A stretch of 64,000 nucleotides of DNA from JAGMES01 sp023128035 (GCA_030627905.1 DAOVRZ010000003.1:1-64000), one strand, 5' to 3'. Positions 1 through 9,521 are shown, counted from the stretch's first letter. Numbers and translations: made by a program. The notes: generated by a model from the sequence alone, not told the origin.

Positions 1-590
1 ATTTGTTGAAGAAGTGAGAAAAAACTTTCAGTCTCCTAGATAACGGAGTCTTGATTGTAACAGGATTTTGTGAAATTTGTTGAAGAAGTGAGAAAAAACT
101 TTCAGTCTCCTAGATAACGGAGTCTTGATTGTAAGGAAACATAAAAAAAATATCCCTCGTATGAGGGATTAAACTTTCAGTCTCCTAGATAACGGAGTCT
201 TGATTGTAACATGGTGAAAAAATTACTGGTGAGGAGGTGTTCTCCCTTCTTTCAGTCTCCTAGATAACGGAGTCTTGATTGTAACAGTAGGCTCCAGAGT
301 TTGCAAACACCCGAATTGCTTGCTTTCAGTCTCCTAGATAACGGAGTCTTGATTGTAACAATTCGCGCCACAAATACCCTCAAAATCATTTCTATAAATG
401 CTTTCAGTCTCCTAGATAACGGAGTCTTGATTGTAACTTAATTAAGTTGGGCGGAGGAAATGGAATCAAAGCAAATGACTTTCAGTCTCCTAGATAACGG
501 AGTCTTGATTGTAACGGGATGGGCGACTTTTTTTCAACAACCATCTAAACCGTCTTTCAGTCTCCTAGATAACGGAGTCTTGATTGTAAC
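1..590 (-). CRISPR. CRISPR array 1 (8 repeats, runs off the left edge)
   Basis: Eight copies of a 37-base repeat begin at 25, 99, 174, 249, 323, 401, 479 and 554, with seven complete spacers of 37-41 bases between them. Bases 1-24 are the end of a further spacer, so the array continues outside the window. Read on the minus strand the repeat starts GTTACAATCAAGACTCCG and ends GACTGAAAG. That end gives the 8-base crRNA tag ACTGAAAG, typical of type I-B/III systems. The leader lies to the right, so transcription runs leftward. The repeat at 99-135 has one base changed at its end. The last 24 bases of spacer 62-98 repeat bases 1-24 exactly. Confidence 0.98.
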
Positions 591-945
591 CGCATCAAAT
601 AGCACGACTAAACCGCATCATTTCGCGGTTCATAACCTGAAAATATCATAATCTTTACTTAGATTTTCGCAAATCATTTTTCTGCTGAAAAGCAGGGGGT
701 ATTTGCGAACTTGATTGAACGCTATATATACTCGCTATAGTTCATTTATTACTATTTCCCTAAATTATTTCTGTATTTCTCATGTTCAGTATCTATTGCA
801 TCTATTTACTGCAAATATCTATAATTTTATTCATATTTATCCCCATAATTTTCCATGGTTTTTTCTTCCAAATAGGGCATTTGCGAAAACGTGCATTTCC
901 TATCTTTATATATGTTCTTCATCAACACGCAATTTCCTCCTTAAT
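591..945 (-). promoter_or_regulatory. Leader of CRISPR array 1
   Basis: This gene-free stretch follows the last repeat and matches the leader of array 2 (from 10905) over about 350 bases. Shared parts are a hairpin-like AACCGC...GCGGTT at 611-630, TTCGCAAAT at 666-674, ATTTGCGAA at 701-709 and a third ATTTGCGAA at 879-887. The three sites lie at the same distances from the array in both leaders. The first two form an inverted pair. The region should hold the array promoter and the signals for adding spacers. Two open frames here (715-966, 782-1117) look like chance. Confidence 0.8.
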
Positions 946-979
946 AATTTTTTTCTCAGGCATTAAATCTTACCAAATT

Positions 980-1006
980 AAAAAACCCCAGAACTACTTC
1001 TGGAGT
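980..1006 (-). terminator. Terminator of the cas operon
   Basis: On the minus strand a hairpin CTCCAGAA / TTCTGGGG with a 4-base loop is followed by a T run, about 60 bases past the stop codon of the last cas gene. It separates the operon from the leader of array 1. Confidence 0.75.
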
Positions 1007-1062
1007 TTTGATACTGATTACTTAGTTAGTTTCTTCATTACAAACTTAAATACCCACAATTA

Positions 1063-2079
1063 TCAGAATGCCTCACTTATTAATGAAAAAGTACTACCCA
1101 CAACTGCTGCAACTTGACTGGTAATGCTTTGTCCAGCTCCATCGCGTCTTTCAGTCCATTCCCGACCGACAAGTGGTTTAATATCTCCATAAAAAGATAC
1201 CTTACCTACTAGCTCTTCTAATTGATCTTCGAAAACTGGTGTCAATAAAAGATATTTATTTATTTCAGAGTTTTCATTAAGAAATTCCCTATTTATGTCT
1301 TTAAGAAAATGAACAATTTTTATTAATGTATCATTTTGGTTTACATTACCTAATTCAATTTCTTCATCAAACCATGTTTCTTTCTCTGTCACTTCATTGA
1401 TTATGACTTGAATTTTGCCAAAACCGCGCTTTCTATGACCGCCTATACCTTCGTATTCTAACAATTTAATCCACTCTTTTAGTTGAGCCTGATTAAAATT
1501 TAGATCTCCTTTGTCATCATAGCACTTATTGATTAAAGCTATATCTTTTGCTGGCTTATTCTTTATTAACTCACTCAAAGCTACATTAGCAGTTTTGAAA
1601 TATAAAAATCCAGTCATGGCTATATTATTTGCATAAATAAATTCTTCCTCATGCAGGCTCTCATCTTTATGCGAAAACTTATCATGGTCTATAGCTGTCA
1701 TTATTTGAGAATCAATATATCTATGGTCAAATTCTTTTGCTGAAATTGTCTCACTTTTCTTTAAATCATAACTACATTTTAGATACTGAAATCCACTGTT
1801 ATTATAATAAGGAAAATATATTCTCTCCTCGTTTACATCATCCAGATAAAAATAAGAAAATTTACATCTCTCTTTAACAATAGCTCCAATTACCCGATAT
1901 AGTTCAGGACTATATTCTTTCATAATATCTTTTGTAATTACTGATGTTAGGGCAGCCCATAAATTTTTTTCAGGAATATATCGTTTTGTTCTAGCGAAAA
2001 CCCCTCTTTCAAAGTCACCAAGATGTAATGGTGTTTTAAGTTTTAGGCTGATTTTTAATACTTCAAATTTATTTTCCAT
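1063..2079 (-). CDS. Cas5/Cmr3-like RAMP protein of the type III effector
   Basis: This 338-residue protein is the last gene of the cas operon and probably caps the 5' handle end of the crRNA in the effector complex. The N-terminal strand and loop (KLKTPLHLGDFERG) and the glycine-rich loop near the C-terminus (IGGHRKRGFGK) are RAMP hallmarks. The Cas5/Cmr3 assignment rests on these motifs and on the lack of another Cas5 candidate, so a divergent Cas7 is possible. The ATG at 2079 is chosen because AGGTGAT stands just upstream; it overlaps the end of cmr5 by 11 bases, which suggests coupled translation. Confidence 0.75.
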   Translation of the reverse strand: MENKFEVLKISLKLKTPLHLGDFERGVFARTKRYIPEKNLWAALTSVITKDIMKEYSPELYRVIGAIVKERCKFSYFYLDDVNEERIYFPYYNNSGFQYLKCSYDLKKSETISAKEFDHRYIDSQIMTAIDHDKFSHKDESLHEEEFIYANNIAMTGFLYFKTANVALSELIKNKPAKDIALINKCYDDKGDLNFNQAQLKEWIKLLEYEGIGGHRKRGFGKIQVIINEVTEKETWFDEEIELGNVNQNDTLIKIVHFLKDINREFLNENSEINKYLLLTPVFEDQLEELVGKVSFYGDIKPLVGREWTERRDGAGQSITSQVAAVVGSTFSLISEAF

Positions 2080-2491
2080 TATTATCACCTGTAGATACAA
2101 TTGATTTAGCTTTATAAAGAGCATAGGTAAGCATCTTTTGTAAGATACTCTTCATAAAATATAATTCATCAATACTAAAGTCTTTATTTATTAAATCTTT
2201 AACTTGTTCTACCCGATCCTCTAATTTTACTTTGACTTCTTCAACAGTTAAATCATATTCTTTCAACATCACCATTGAATAGTAATGAATTTTTTCTGTT
2301 TGCTTGTTCTTTTGTCCATTGTACTCCAACCATAGAAAAAAAGCATATATACCATTTTGTTGTAAGATACCCATAGCTTTATTTACAATATTCCTGACTT
2401 CTTCAGAAGCACCCTTACTGTTTTCATCACTCAAACACTTTTCTACTAACTTAAAACCAATTTTTGCAGAGGATTGTTCTATATTTTTCAT
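2069..2491 (-). CDS. cmr5: Cmr5-like small subunit (Cas11)
   Basis: A 140-residue, mostly helical protein in the position of the small subunit that lines the target strand in type III effectors. It carries the Cmr5-like stretch QQNGIYAFFLWLEYN followed by helices, and its length fits the family. An upstream ATG at 2521 is in frame, but GGAAGGTG lies directly before the ATG at 2491, so that start is preferred. The gene begins right after the cmr4 stop and overlaps the next gene. Sequence conservation is weak, so context carries much of the call. Confidence 0.75.
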   Translation of the reverse strand: MKNIEQSSAKIGFKLVEKCLSDENSKGASEEVRNIVNKAMGILQQNGIYAFFLWLEYNGQKNKQTEKIHYYSMVMLKEYDLTVEEVKVKLEDRVEQVKDLINKDFSIDELYFMKSILQKMLTYALYKAKSIVSTGDNNGK

Positions 2492-2495
2492 CCAT

Positions 2496-3410
2496 CTACA
2501 CCTTCCCATCATTTTTATCAAAATTATTTATCACTTTGGTCCTACCAAAGCCACGAGTGGACATACCTCCAAGGCCTAGAGATGCGTACAGATTCATTCC
2601 TTTTTCTGTTAGATCAATAACACTTTTCAAAGAAGTTTCTTCGTTTTTCCAAACCTCAATACCATAATTCTTAGGATGAGAGTACACAACATCAAACCAA
2701 AAAACTGTCATCCGAGGAATAGCTTCATATGTGAATAATGCACTTGAGGATGCTGCACCAGTTTTTGGGTCAATAGAAACAGAAGTTCTAACTTCCAAAT
2801 TGTCATTAACAACTAATGTAAATACTTTTTCGGTCACAAAAATTATATTTTTAAAAATAAAATCAGGCAAATCCACAAAATCTATTGTTTCTAGTATTGA
2901 TCCCTGAGTATTATCAAGTTCAGCTAGAATCCATCCTAAATTTAATTTTTCCTTAAATTCTTTGTTAATAGACACTACTTTTTCATCTGTAACATTAATT
3001 TCAACTGGTTTACCTAAATACTCCTCCATCCTACTTTTTGTCGTTATCCAAACTACACCTTTCATTGTTTTTATTGGAAAGAGGAGAATCCTGGCATCAT
3101 AAAAATTAGCTATACCTTTTCTTGATTTAGTACCATCAGAAAAACCAAAAATAGCACATACAGGGCAATCTTTTCTCCTTTCACCACAGTTAGATTTCCC
3201 AGCACAATTACGACCTACCTCTTCTCGTTGCATAGCAACATAAGCTCTTGTAGCACCTTCTATGCTAGTACCTGGAATCTTTGGAACATCATCATAATCT
3301 CTTATCACTGTATTATCAACTCTACCAAGACGATAACCTCCACTACCAACATGTATAGGATCTATTGCTTTCATTAAGTAAGTTTTTTCTTTAAATGATC
3401 TACTACTCAC
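2496..3410 (-). CDS. cmr4: Cmr4-like backbone subunit (Cas7)
   Basis: Type III Cas7 backbone subunit, 304 residues, which forms the filament along the crRNA and cuts target RNA at 6-base steps. The N-terminus has the Cmr4 pattern HVGSGGYRLGRVDN...IPGTSIEGATRAY. Asp32 sits where the family's catalytic Asp lies, so RNA cleavage is probably intact. A Cys cluster (C-GK-x-NC ... CPVCAIFG, about residues 69-87) and a C-terminal glycine loop (LGGMSTRGFGRTK) are present. The start is GTG at 3410 behind GAGGGGG. It is followed closely by cmr5. Confidence 0.9.
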   Translation of the reverse strand: MSSRSFKEKTYLMKAIDPIHVGSGGYRLGRVDNTVIRDYDDVPKIPGTSIEGATRAYVAMQREEVGRNCAGKSNCGERRKDCPVCAIFGFSDGTKSRKGIANFYDARILLFPIKTMKGVVWITTKSRMEEYLGKPVEINVTDEKVVSINKEFKEKLNLGWILAELDNTQGSILETIDFVDLPDFIFKNIIFVTEKVFTLVVNDNLEVRTSVSIDPKTGAASSSALFTYEAIPRMTVFWFDVVYSHPKNYGIEVWKNEETSLKSVIDLTEKGMNLYASLGLGGMSTRGFGRTKVINNFDKNDGKV

Positions 3411-3463
3411 ATTAAAACCCCCTCAAAATCGGGTAATAACTATGTTATTACCCAAAGATGTTA

Positions 3464-6400
3464 TTAAATAATATTCAAAGTACTCCACAACTCAACCAGA
3501 TCAAAGATTTGGCCTGTCTTCATCAAATTACTTAACTTATCTTTAACAGCAGCATCAAGATTTTTTAAATCACTAATATTACCGATCAACATATCAATTA
3601 TACCATCCAGCAAAATCTCTTCTTCCTTAAAATTATCAATAAAACTTATTTCATATAAAAATGCCTGCGACAATCTGACAAGGATTCCACTACTTATGTT
3701 TTCTCTAAGAAATTCTGCTTTTAATGATACCAATTCCCATAAATTATTTGCCAGATAAGGCCTAACTCTAAACTTATCACTTATATAATGCTTACGTTTA
3801 CCTACAGATGATTTAAATTCCAAATTCAACCCTGAACGACTTCCATTAGTAATCAAATTCTCAAAATCAATCGTATTAGGAGCATAAATAATTTCTGGAT
3901 TCTTTAAGTGTTCAAAATGTTCAGATGTAATTTTAAAGTCATCAGATAAACTAATTTCTTTTTTAGTTTTTTTATTATTTTTCTTATTGCTTTTTTTATT
4001 TTTCTCCTTGTTTTTTTCCAAATATGCTTCTTTACGTTTCTTTAACTCTCCAGAAATTTCGTACTTTTCTTCATCTGAGATATAAATTACTTTCATGCCT
4101 TTTCCATCTTTATCTAAAAAATATGGATAAAAGAGATCATATTCTCCCTTTTCATTATCTTGATAAGGTTCATATGGTTTAATCTTACGGTTAAATAAAA
4201 CTTCTGTTGTATCTTTATTAAAAGGTTCTTGCTCAAAACCAATCTCTACTTTCAATACACTATCATCCTTTAAAGTATCTGCCTGCATTATTTTTCCAGA
4301 TAATCCTTTAGCATGTATCTCCAAATCTTTATTAACTTTTACCTGTTTTTCAGGAAACATCATTTTAATATTTTCCATCATAACTTTTCCAGCTTTTAAG
4401 ACTAAATACAATGGATATTTGCAATCAGCAAGTATAAGGCCCATATTCAATGATAATCTACCCTGAACTTTATTAAAACGCTTATTAAACTCCATTTCCA
4501 GATCCTTTGCAACTTCTACTGCCTGATCTGCTGGTAATATTATCATAAACTGATCAGCTTTAGTGTAAATTACTCGATATTTTTTAACAGTTTTTTCGTC
4601 TATTGTCCTGATACTTATTTTATCTTTGCGATTACTACTCTTCTTTTTTATAAAATTTTTATTTAAAGAGTTCAGTTCATTCCAATAGTCTTCGAATAAT
4701 TTTCTCCATAATATCGAAAACTCTTTGTCACCAAGCTGAATTTTTTCAGGATAAGAAAAGACAAATTCAAAATCCTCCTCTTGACAAATTATCTCCACAG
4801 TTCCTTTGCCATGATCAGTGAACCGATTTTTAATCGTTTGGGATAACTCTGATATATAAGTCTTTTCCATATTGCATTCTATACCACAATATTTATCTAG
4901 ATTGTTCAATAATATTTTATCTAATATTGCCATATTCAGTTGATGTTCATAATATCCGCTACAATTTTCACTCAGTTTACCTCTCATAACAATTCCATTT
5001 AGTCCTGGTAAATTATCGCGAACTATTAATTTTCCAATAAACTCATCTATTTCCTCAATAATTCTCATTAATCTAGCAGGAGAAGGTTCTTTGGTTTTTA
5101 ATACTAAATCCGCAGCTGTGATTTCTTCTTCGCCATCAGAAATATCATCTTTCTTATAATCATATCGATAATTTGTCGTTGTTTTTACATAACTACCATC
5201 TAACCATAAATCATATAGGCCAACTTCTCCTACCAGTAAAGCAATTCGGTCATTTTTGTCTTTTATTTGATCAATCATTTTAACTTCGATATTCTTTTCT
5301 ATCGCTTCAAAACGCCACTTTTTGCAATCAGAACAAATAATATCATTATAACTATCTTTTTTACCAGGTTTTTTTCCACAAACAACACAGATTTCTTCTT
5401 TTAATCCTTGTGTCCATTGATCAGTCCATGTTGGAATTCTAAGTTTTTGCATTTTGTAGGGTGTTATCTCCAATTCAGAATTGTTCTCATATCTTCCCCT
5501 TAACATTGTTATTGTCGGACCAATCAAAAACTTCTTTTTCGACAAATCACATGGTTCAAGTAAGACAGTAGGCATTATTAAATCACGAGTTTTTCTTTGA
5601 AAAATATTTTCAATTTCAACTGTAATCTCTTCTATCAATTCTTTATCAAGATTCAAATCAGGAGCCAAAAAATACATTCCATTGATATCTTCAAAAACGC
5701 AATTCCCAACCGGGATAGTAAACTCCAGTAAGTCTTTTATCTCTCCCCTGATATCCTCCATAATTTTTTCACGGGCAATAAAATCAGGTAATCTATAAAC
5801 ATTAGTCAGAAATTCTCTTCCTGGAAATTGAACTGCCAAAACATGTGGTGTCCCAAGAAGACAGTCCATTATGTTAATCTTCCAACCACTTCCGAAAACT
5901 TCATTTAAATAGAAATAACGTACATCCTTAGTTTCACCACGATTTGTCTGGAACCCTATCTGTGTCTTGGATGGACAACTTTTATTCTTTGAATAGGTTG
6001 TAACTACACTATAGTAAATTTTTTCCTTGTTGTTTTTATCTTTAAAATGAATTTTGTAGGAATTTTTATTTTCTAATATATATTCTTCTTTATCTTTATC
6101 TACGTTTTTTAAGTTCTTTTTAATTTCTAACTTATCTTTATGAATTATAAAATAGGCTTTTGGTTTATTTTCTTTTTCATTTTGATGATTTTTACCTTTG
6201 TTTTTTTCTTTTTTCTCCTTACTTTTTTCCTCTTTATTTCTTTTAATGTTTTTTAACTGTGTAAAAATCTCAGCTATCTCATCTTTCTCATCCTCATCTC
6301 TAAGTAAAAAATTCCCTATCAAAGCTTTTCCAATTGAAGCAGTCATAAAAGAATGATTCCAAAGAGTAGTATCATTATCAGGAATTCTTGTCATTGCTGC

Positions 6401-7132
6401 AACTTTACTAAAATAATCTTTTAAATCATATATTTTTTGACGACATTCTTTAACTTCATCATCACTAGCATCACATAAAAACATCTTTCCTTTGCCATAT
6501 GTTTTAATAATTTCATCTATTTTTTGATATATTTCAAGCCGTAGTTCCAAATTACTTTTATACTCTTTGTCTCTTTCTTCATTTTCACTTCTTACAATTT
6601 CTCTCCCAAAAGGACTGCTTACATAAAAACCTGGCAACCCTTTTGTTCCAAATGGAGAATATGTTCGATCTTCTGCAGCATCCAGACTATCTGCTTCACA
6701 GGTCAGCAATTCTAAAATAGAATTAGGCATTGCATAATTTTTATACTGATGATGAGTTGCAACCTGACCTATTCGATTAAACTCTTTCTTTCCTGTTAAT
6801 GATGTAAGTATTCTATCAGGGCAATCAATCATCAATTCTGACCAATCCGTCTTCATTAGTTCCCTAAAATTAGGGAATTGTGTGTCGTAATCAAATTCTA
6901 CATCCGATTTATTAGCAAGCATTTTCTGTACATATTCTTTTTTTACTCCACGATTTGAACTATACTCAAATTTAAATTCTTCTAATGCCACTTTAATATG
7001 AGACATAAATGGATGAATAATTTTTTCATCTACTATAATACTATCATTTAGTTTTCCTATATCGTGAAGTAATGCTAGCATCTCATAAGTCACCAGAAAT
7101 TTTCTATATTTCTGCAGTTTAGCTTTTCCCAT
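3464..7132 (-). CDS. cas10: Csx11-type Cas10 large subunit (type III-C)
   Basis: Large subunit of the type III effector, 1222 residues, longer than most Cas10 proteins. An HD motif (LLHDIGKL, about residues 22-29) with HH at 128-129 suggests an active DNase domain. A zinc ribbon follows (CVVC at 583, CSDC at 601). The second palm domain reads YTKADQFMIILP near 857-868 where active Cas10 has Y-x-GGDD-F, so GGDD is replaced by KADQ. Cyclic oligoadenylate synthesis is therefore unlikely, as known for subtype III-C. Two Lys/Asn-rich insertions lie near 297-326 and 1032-1060. ATG at 7132 follows AGAGGTG. Confidence 0.9.
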   Translation of the reverse strand: MGKAKLQKYRKFLVTYEMLALLHDIGKLNDSIIVDEKIIHPFMSHIKVALEEFKFEYSSNRGVKKEYVQKMLANKSDVEFDYDTQFPNFRELMKTDWSELMIDCPDRILTSLTGKKEFNRIGQVATHHQYKNYAMPNSILELLTCEADSLDAAEDRTYSPFGTKGLPGFYVSSPFGREIVRSENEERDKEYKSNLELRLEIYQKIDEIIKTYGKGKMFLCDASDDEVKECRQKIYDLKDYFSKVAAMTRIPDNDTTLWNHSFMTASIGKALIGNFLLRDEDEKDEIAEIFTQLKNIKRNKEEKSKEKKEKNKGKNHQNEKENKPKAYFIIHKDKLEIKKNLKNVDKDKEEYILENKNSYKIHFKDKNNKEKIYYSVVTTYSKNKSCPSKTQIGFQTNRGETKDVRYFYLNEVFGSGWKINIMDCLLGTPHVLAVQFPGREFLTNVYRLPDFIAREKIMEDIRGEIKDLLEFTIPVGNCVFEDINGMYFLAPDLNLDKELIEEITVEIENIFQRKTRDLIMPTVLLEPCDLSKKKFLIGPTITMLRGRYENNSELEITPYKMQKLRIPTWTDQWTQGLKEEICVVCGKKPGKKDSYNDIICSDCKKWRFEAIEKNIEVKMIDQIKDKNDRIALLVGEVGLYDLWLDGSYVKTTTNYRYDYKKDDISDGEEEITAADLVLKTKEPSPARLMRIIEEIDEFIGKLIVRDNLPGLNGIVMRGKLSENCSGYYEHQLNMAILDKILLNNLDKYCGIECNMEKTYISELSQTIKNRFTDHGKGTVEIICQEEDFEFVFSYPEKIQLGDKEFSILWRKLFEDYWNELNSLNKNFIKKKSSNRKDKISIRTIDEKTVKKYRVIYTKADQFMIILPADQAVEVAKDLEMEFNKRFNKVQGRLSLNMGLILADCKYPLYLVLKAGKVMMENIKMMFPEKQVKVNKDLEIHAKGLSGKIMQADTLKDDSVLKVEIGFEQEPFNKDTTEVLFNRKIKPYEPYQDNEKGEYDLFYPYFLDKDGKGMKVIYISDEEKYEISGELKKRKEAYLEKNKEKNKKSNKKNNKKTKKEISLSDDFKITSEHFEHLKNPEIIYAPNTIDFENLITNGSRSGLNLEFKSSVGKRKHYISDKFRVRPYLANNLWELVSLKAEFLRENISSGILVRLSQAFLYEISFIDNFKEEEILLDGIIDMLIGNISDLKNLDAAVKDKLSNLMKTGQIFDLVELWSTLNII

Positions 7133-8177
7133 CAAATAACACCTCTTTTAAGCCAAAATGATCATCCTTAAAATCTAATTCATGAGAATTATCATCACCA
7201 TATCTTAGAAAAATACCGTTAAGCTTTTCTGAATCAACTACTCCGTAACCACTACTCTTTTTGGCTGAAAAACCATATTCACATAGAAGATCAGAAGTAA
7301 TTTCCTTGATAAGTCTAATATCATTCATAATCTCATCATAATCTTCCTTTGATAATTCTCTTCCTTTAAAATATAAAATATCAAATGGATGATATAGAAA
7401 ATGTAAAGTTCCTTTCGTACCTTCTGGCACAATTTCAATAAATATCGGGCCAGGTTTTGGAGTCCTGGTTTCACGATCGTGAGGAGTTAGCACATCATAG
7501 TCTATATCGTCAAAAAAAGTCGGATAGAAATTCAATCTACCACGATAACTTAGTGTTGAATCAAAGGTTTTTGCTTGAAGGAAAATTTGATAATCTTCTT
7601 CTAACTTCTTATCTTTAAAGATCCCATCAAGATAATTTTTATCAGCATCATTTTCATCACCAAAAAGTTTAATCAGCGAAAGTCTATGATTAAACTTTTC
7701 TTCCTTGCTTAAAGAATTCTTTTCATATATCTTTTTTGCAAGTAGTTTTATCCCCATCCACCGGAAATTACCTTTCCAGCTTGAAGCCTGAACCATTGGA
7801 ACCTGAAAGTTCCACTCTTTCATCACTGGATTTTCTAAAAAATAAAACAAATTATCATCTTTACTTATGAAAGGCTTTTTTAGAATAAAATTTATCTTGA
7901 AATAGCCAGATAATGGAGGTAAGTCTTGAGGATTGAGGGGGCATTCTAATTCGTGCTTAAAAGTTTTTAAAATTTCTTTATTATTCTTATTGTAAGACAT
8001 TAATTTATCACGAAATTTATCTTTGTCATTACTAAACTCAATATTATTAAAAATAAAGCCTGATTTAAAAAGTATCTCAAAGTAAGCATCATTACTTGAT
8101 TTAAAATTCTTTTTTTTACGTAAGATGTTTGATAAATTAATCCTTTCATCCTTAAATGTTCGATATAAATCTCTCAA
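7119..8177 (-). CDS. Cmr6-like RAMP protein (Cas7 family)
   Basis: A 352-residue RAMP protein between cmr1 and cas10. The motif PMVQASSWKGNFRW matches the Cas7/Cmr6 substrate loop (consensus G-SS-x-KG-x-x-R), and SAKKSSGYGVV near the C-terminus fits the glycine-rich loop. In related type III effectors Cmr1 and Cmr6 cap the 3' end of the crRNA. The reading frame is open up to 8234, but GGGGGGAG lies just before TTG at 8177, two bases after the cmr1 stop, so this start is chosen. It overlaps cas10 by 14 bases. Confidence 0.8.
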   Translation of the reverse strand: MRDLYRTFKDERINLSNILRKKKNFKSSNDAYFEILFKSGFIFNNIEFSNDKDKFRDKLMSYNKNNKEILKTFKHELECPLNPQDLPPLSGYFKINFILKKPFISKDDNLFYFLENPVMKEWNFQVPMVQASSWKGNFRWMGIKLLAKKIYEKNSLSKEEKFNHRLSLIKLFGDENDADKNYLDGIFKDKKLEEDYQIFLQAKTFDSTLSYRGRLNFYPTFFDDIDYDVLTPHDRETRTPKPGPIFIEIVPEGTKGTLHFLYHPFDILYFKGRELSKEDYDEIMNDIRLIKEITSDLLCEYGFSAKKSSGYGVVDSEKLNGIFLRYGDDNSHELDFKDDHFGLKEVLFDGKS

Positions 8178-8178
8178 A

Positions 8179-9021
8179 TTATTCTCCCCCCAGTTCTCTA
8201 AAAAAAACTTCAATATCTTTTTTTCGAAAATCAATATATTCCTCTATTCCTATATTCGAATTTCCAATAATTAACTCTAAAATTTTCTCTCTATCTTTTT
8301 TAAACTTCGTCTCTGGTATATAACCCCATATACGTTTACTTTCAAGATTGCCCACAAATATAGTTGAAGCCTTTTTATTTTTTCCCCTTGCATAACCCAT
8401 CAAATAATTTTCATAATCAGTTTCAGGAAACTCTGTACTTAAAATAGTCCTAATTCTTTTGCGAATACCGTATAACCTTTCTTTTTCTGCAAAGATTACA
8501 AAAAAGAAGTCTTTTAAATTTGGTATGCCAAGTGGATTATTTGTTTCAGGAAGTCTTTTAATGAAGTCAAAAAATATATTTACATCTTCTTTTGTGAGCT
8601 CAATATTAGTTACAATTCTCGCTACACCATTCCAACTTTGAGTTTTAGCACCAAATGCTGCATATTTGCTAATAAAAGTCATTAATACCTTAAAGATGCT
8701 TTCTATTTCATTAGTTTTCTCAGGATATAAAGAAGTAATTTTTACTATATAGTCATTAGATTCTGTTATTTCTAGACGAAATGTTCGACTCAAACCTGTA
8801 CACCCAAAAAAATCACAAACCGGACAAATCATATTTTTGTTACCATTGTATATACATTTTTTATCTTTTGTGGGGTCACATGCTTTTCTATCGAAACCTC
8901 TTACAATTACTTCAAACCACCACCGTAGCGAGCCAATAAATCCTGTTTCCTTTGCTTTATTCTCTTTACTTATTCCACCTGTAATTATTCCATTTTTTTG
9001 AGTTATTAAGTGAAACTCCAT
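8179..9021 (-). CDS. cmr1: Cmr1-like RAMP protein (Cas7 family)
   Basis: First gene of the effector operon, 280 residues. IITGG near residue 13 and FIGSLRWWFE near residue 30 match the Cmr1 pattern P-x-x-GG ... R-G-S-L-R-x-W-x-R. A Cys cluster follows (CDPTKDKKC ... CPVCDFFGCTG). Cmr1 sits at the head of type III-B/C effectors and helps capture target RNA. Three ATG codons in a row follow GAGG; the last, at 9021, has the best spacing. The frame is open to an ATG at 9060. Confidence 0.85.
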   Translation of the reverse strand: MEFHLITQKNGIITGGISKENKAKETGFIGSLRWWFEVIVRGFDRKACDPTKDKKCIYNGNKNMICPVCDFFGCTGLSRTFRLEITESNDYIVKITSLYPEKTNEIESIFKVLMTFISKYAAFGAKTQSWNGVARIVTNIELTKEDVNIFFDFIKRLPETNNPLGIPNLKDFFFVIFAEKERLYGIRKRIRTILSTEFPETDYENYLMGYARGKNKKASTIFVGNLESKRIWGYIPETKFKKDREKILELIIGNSNIGIEEYIDFRKKDIEVFFRELGGE

Positions 9022-9149
9022 CATCATAACCTCACTTTCACCAGATAAAACTATATTCATACAAATGACATCTATATTGTATTCTTTGTTACTATTACTA
9101 AATCCTCTTTATTGTAATTTTTTAATTGGTTTTTTTCTCAATAAAAAAT

Positions 9150-9180
9150 AAAAACTCCAAAATTTTTTTCGAAGTTTTTA
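9150..9180 (-). terminator. Weak terminator after the ABC remnant
   Basis: On the minus strand, imperfect arms AAAACTTC and GGAGTTTT enclose an A/T-rich loop and are followed by a long T run. It lies after the decayed ABC gene and before the cas operon. Confidence 0.5.
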
Positions 9181-9223
9181 TCCTGATTAATATTATTCAC
9201 ACTATCAGACTCATATTTCACAT

Positions 9224-9521
9224 TCAACTCTTTAAAAATACTGTTTCGATCTTTTGATTAAGCTTTTTACCTTTTATATTAATAATGCTATCTGCAATCT
9301 CAGTATAATCCTCATCATGACTGATAATCAAGAAGACTTTCTTCTCCTTTAAACTCAATATATAATCTTTTAATTTCCTTCTTGTTTCAACATCCAAATT
9401 ACTGGAAGGTTCATCTAAAAATATGATATTATGATCTTGAAAGAAAGCTCTTGCCAGGTGTAATTAAAAATATCTTGACTGTCTTTTTAAAATTGAAAAT
9501 TGAAAACATAATATCTTTCAT
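9224..9521 (-). pseudogene. Decayed ABC transporter gene with a large internal deletion
   Basis: The 5' end is still recognisable: a ribosome site GGAG, ATG at 9521 and a start MKDIMFSIFNFKKT leading into a hydrophobic stretch, as in ABC transporters with a fused membrane domain. After about 21 codons the frame breaks. In another frame up to 9463 the last part of an ABC ATPase remains: LARAFFQDHNIIFLDEPSSN with Walker B, then LIISHDEDY with the H-loop His, ending at 9224. The whole middle, including Walker A, is gone. It cannot make a working transporter. It lies just upstream of the cas operon. Confidence 0.85.

Noticed and set aside
460..651. Open frame of 63 codons across array 1
   Set aside because: It is made of CRISPR repeats read through; the protein repeats itself (FSLLDNGVLIVT) because the DNA does.
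715..1117. Two overlapping open frames in the leader of array 1
   Set aside because: They have no ribosome site, are rich in Phe and Ile as random A/T-rich DNA is, and the region aligns with the leader of array 2, where the frames are not kept.
6170..6250. Low-complexity A/T run as an assembly fault or frameshift in cas10
   Set aside because: The frame stays open through the Lys-rich stretch and motifs on both sides are in the same frame.
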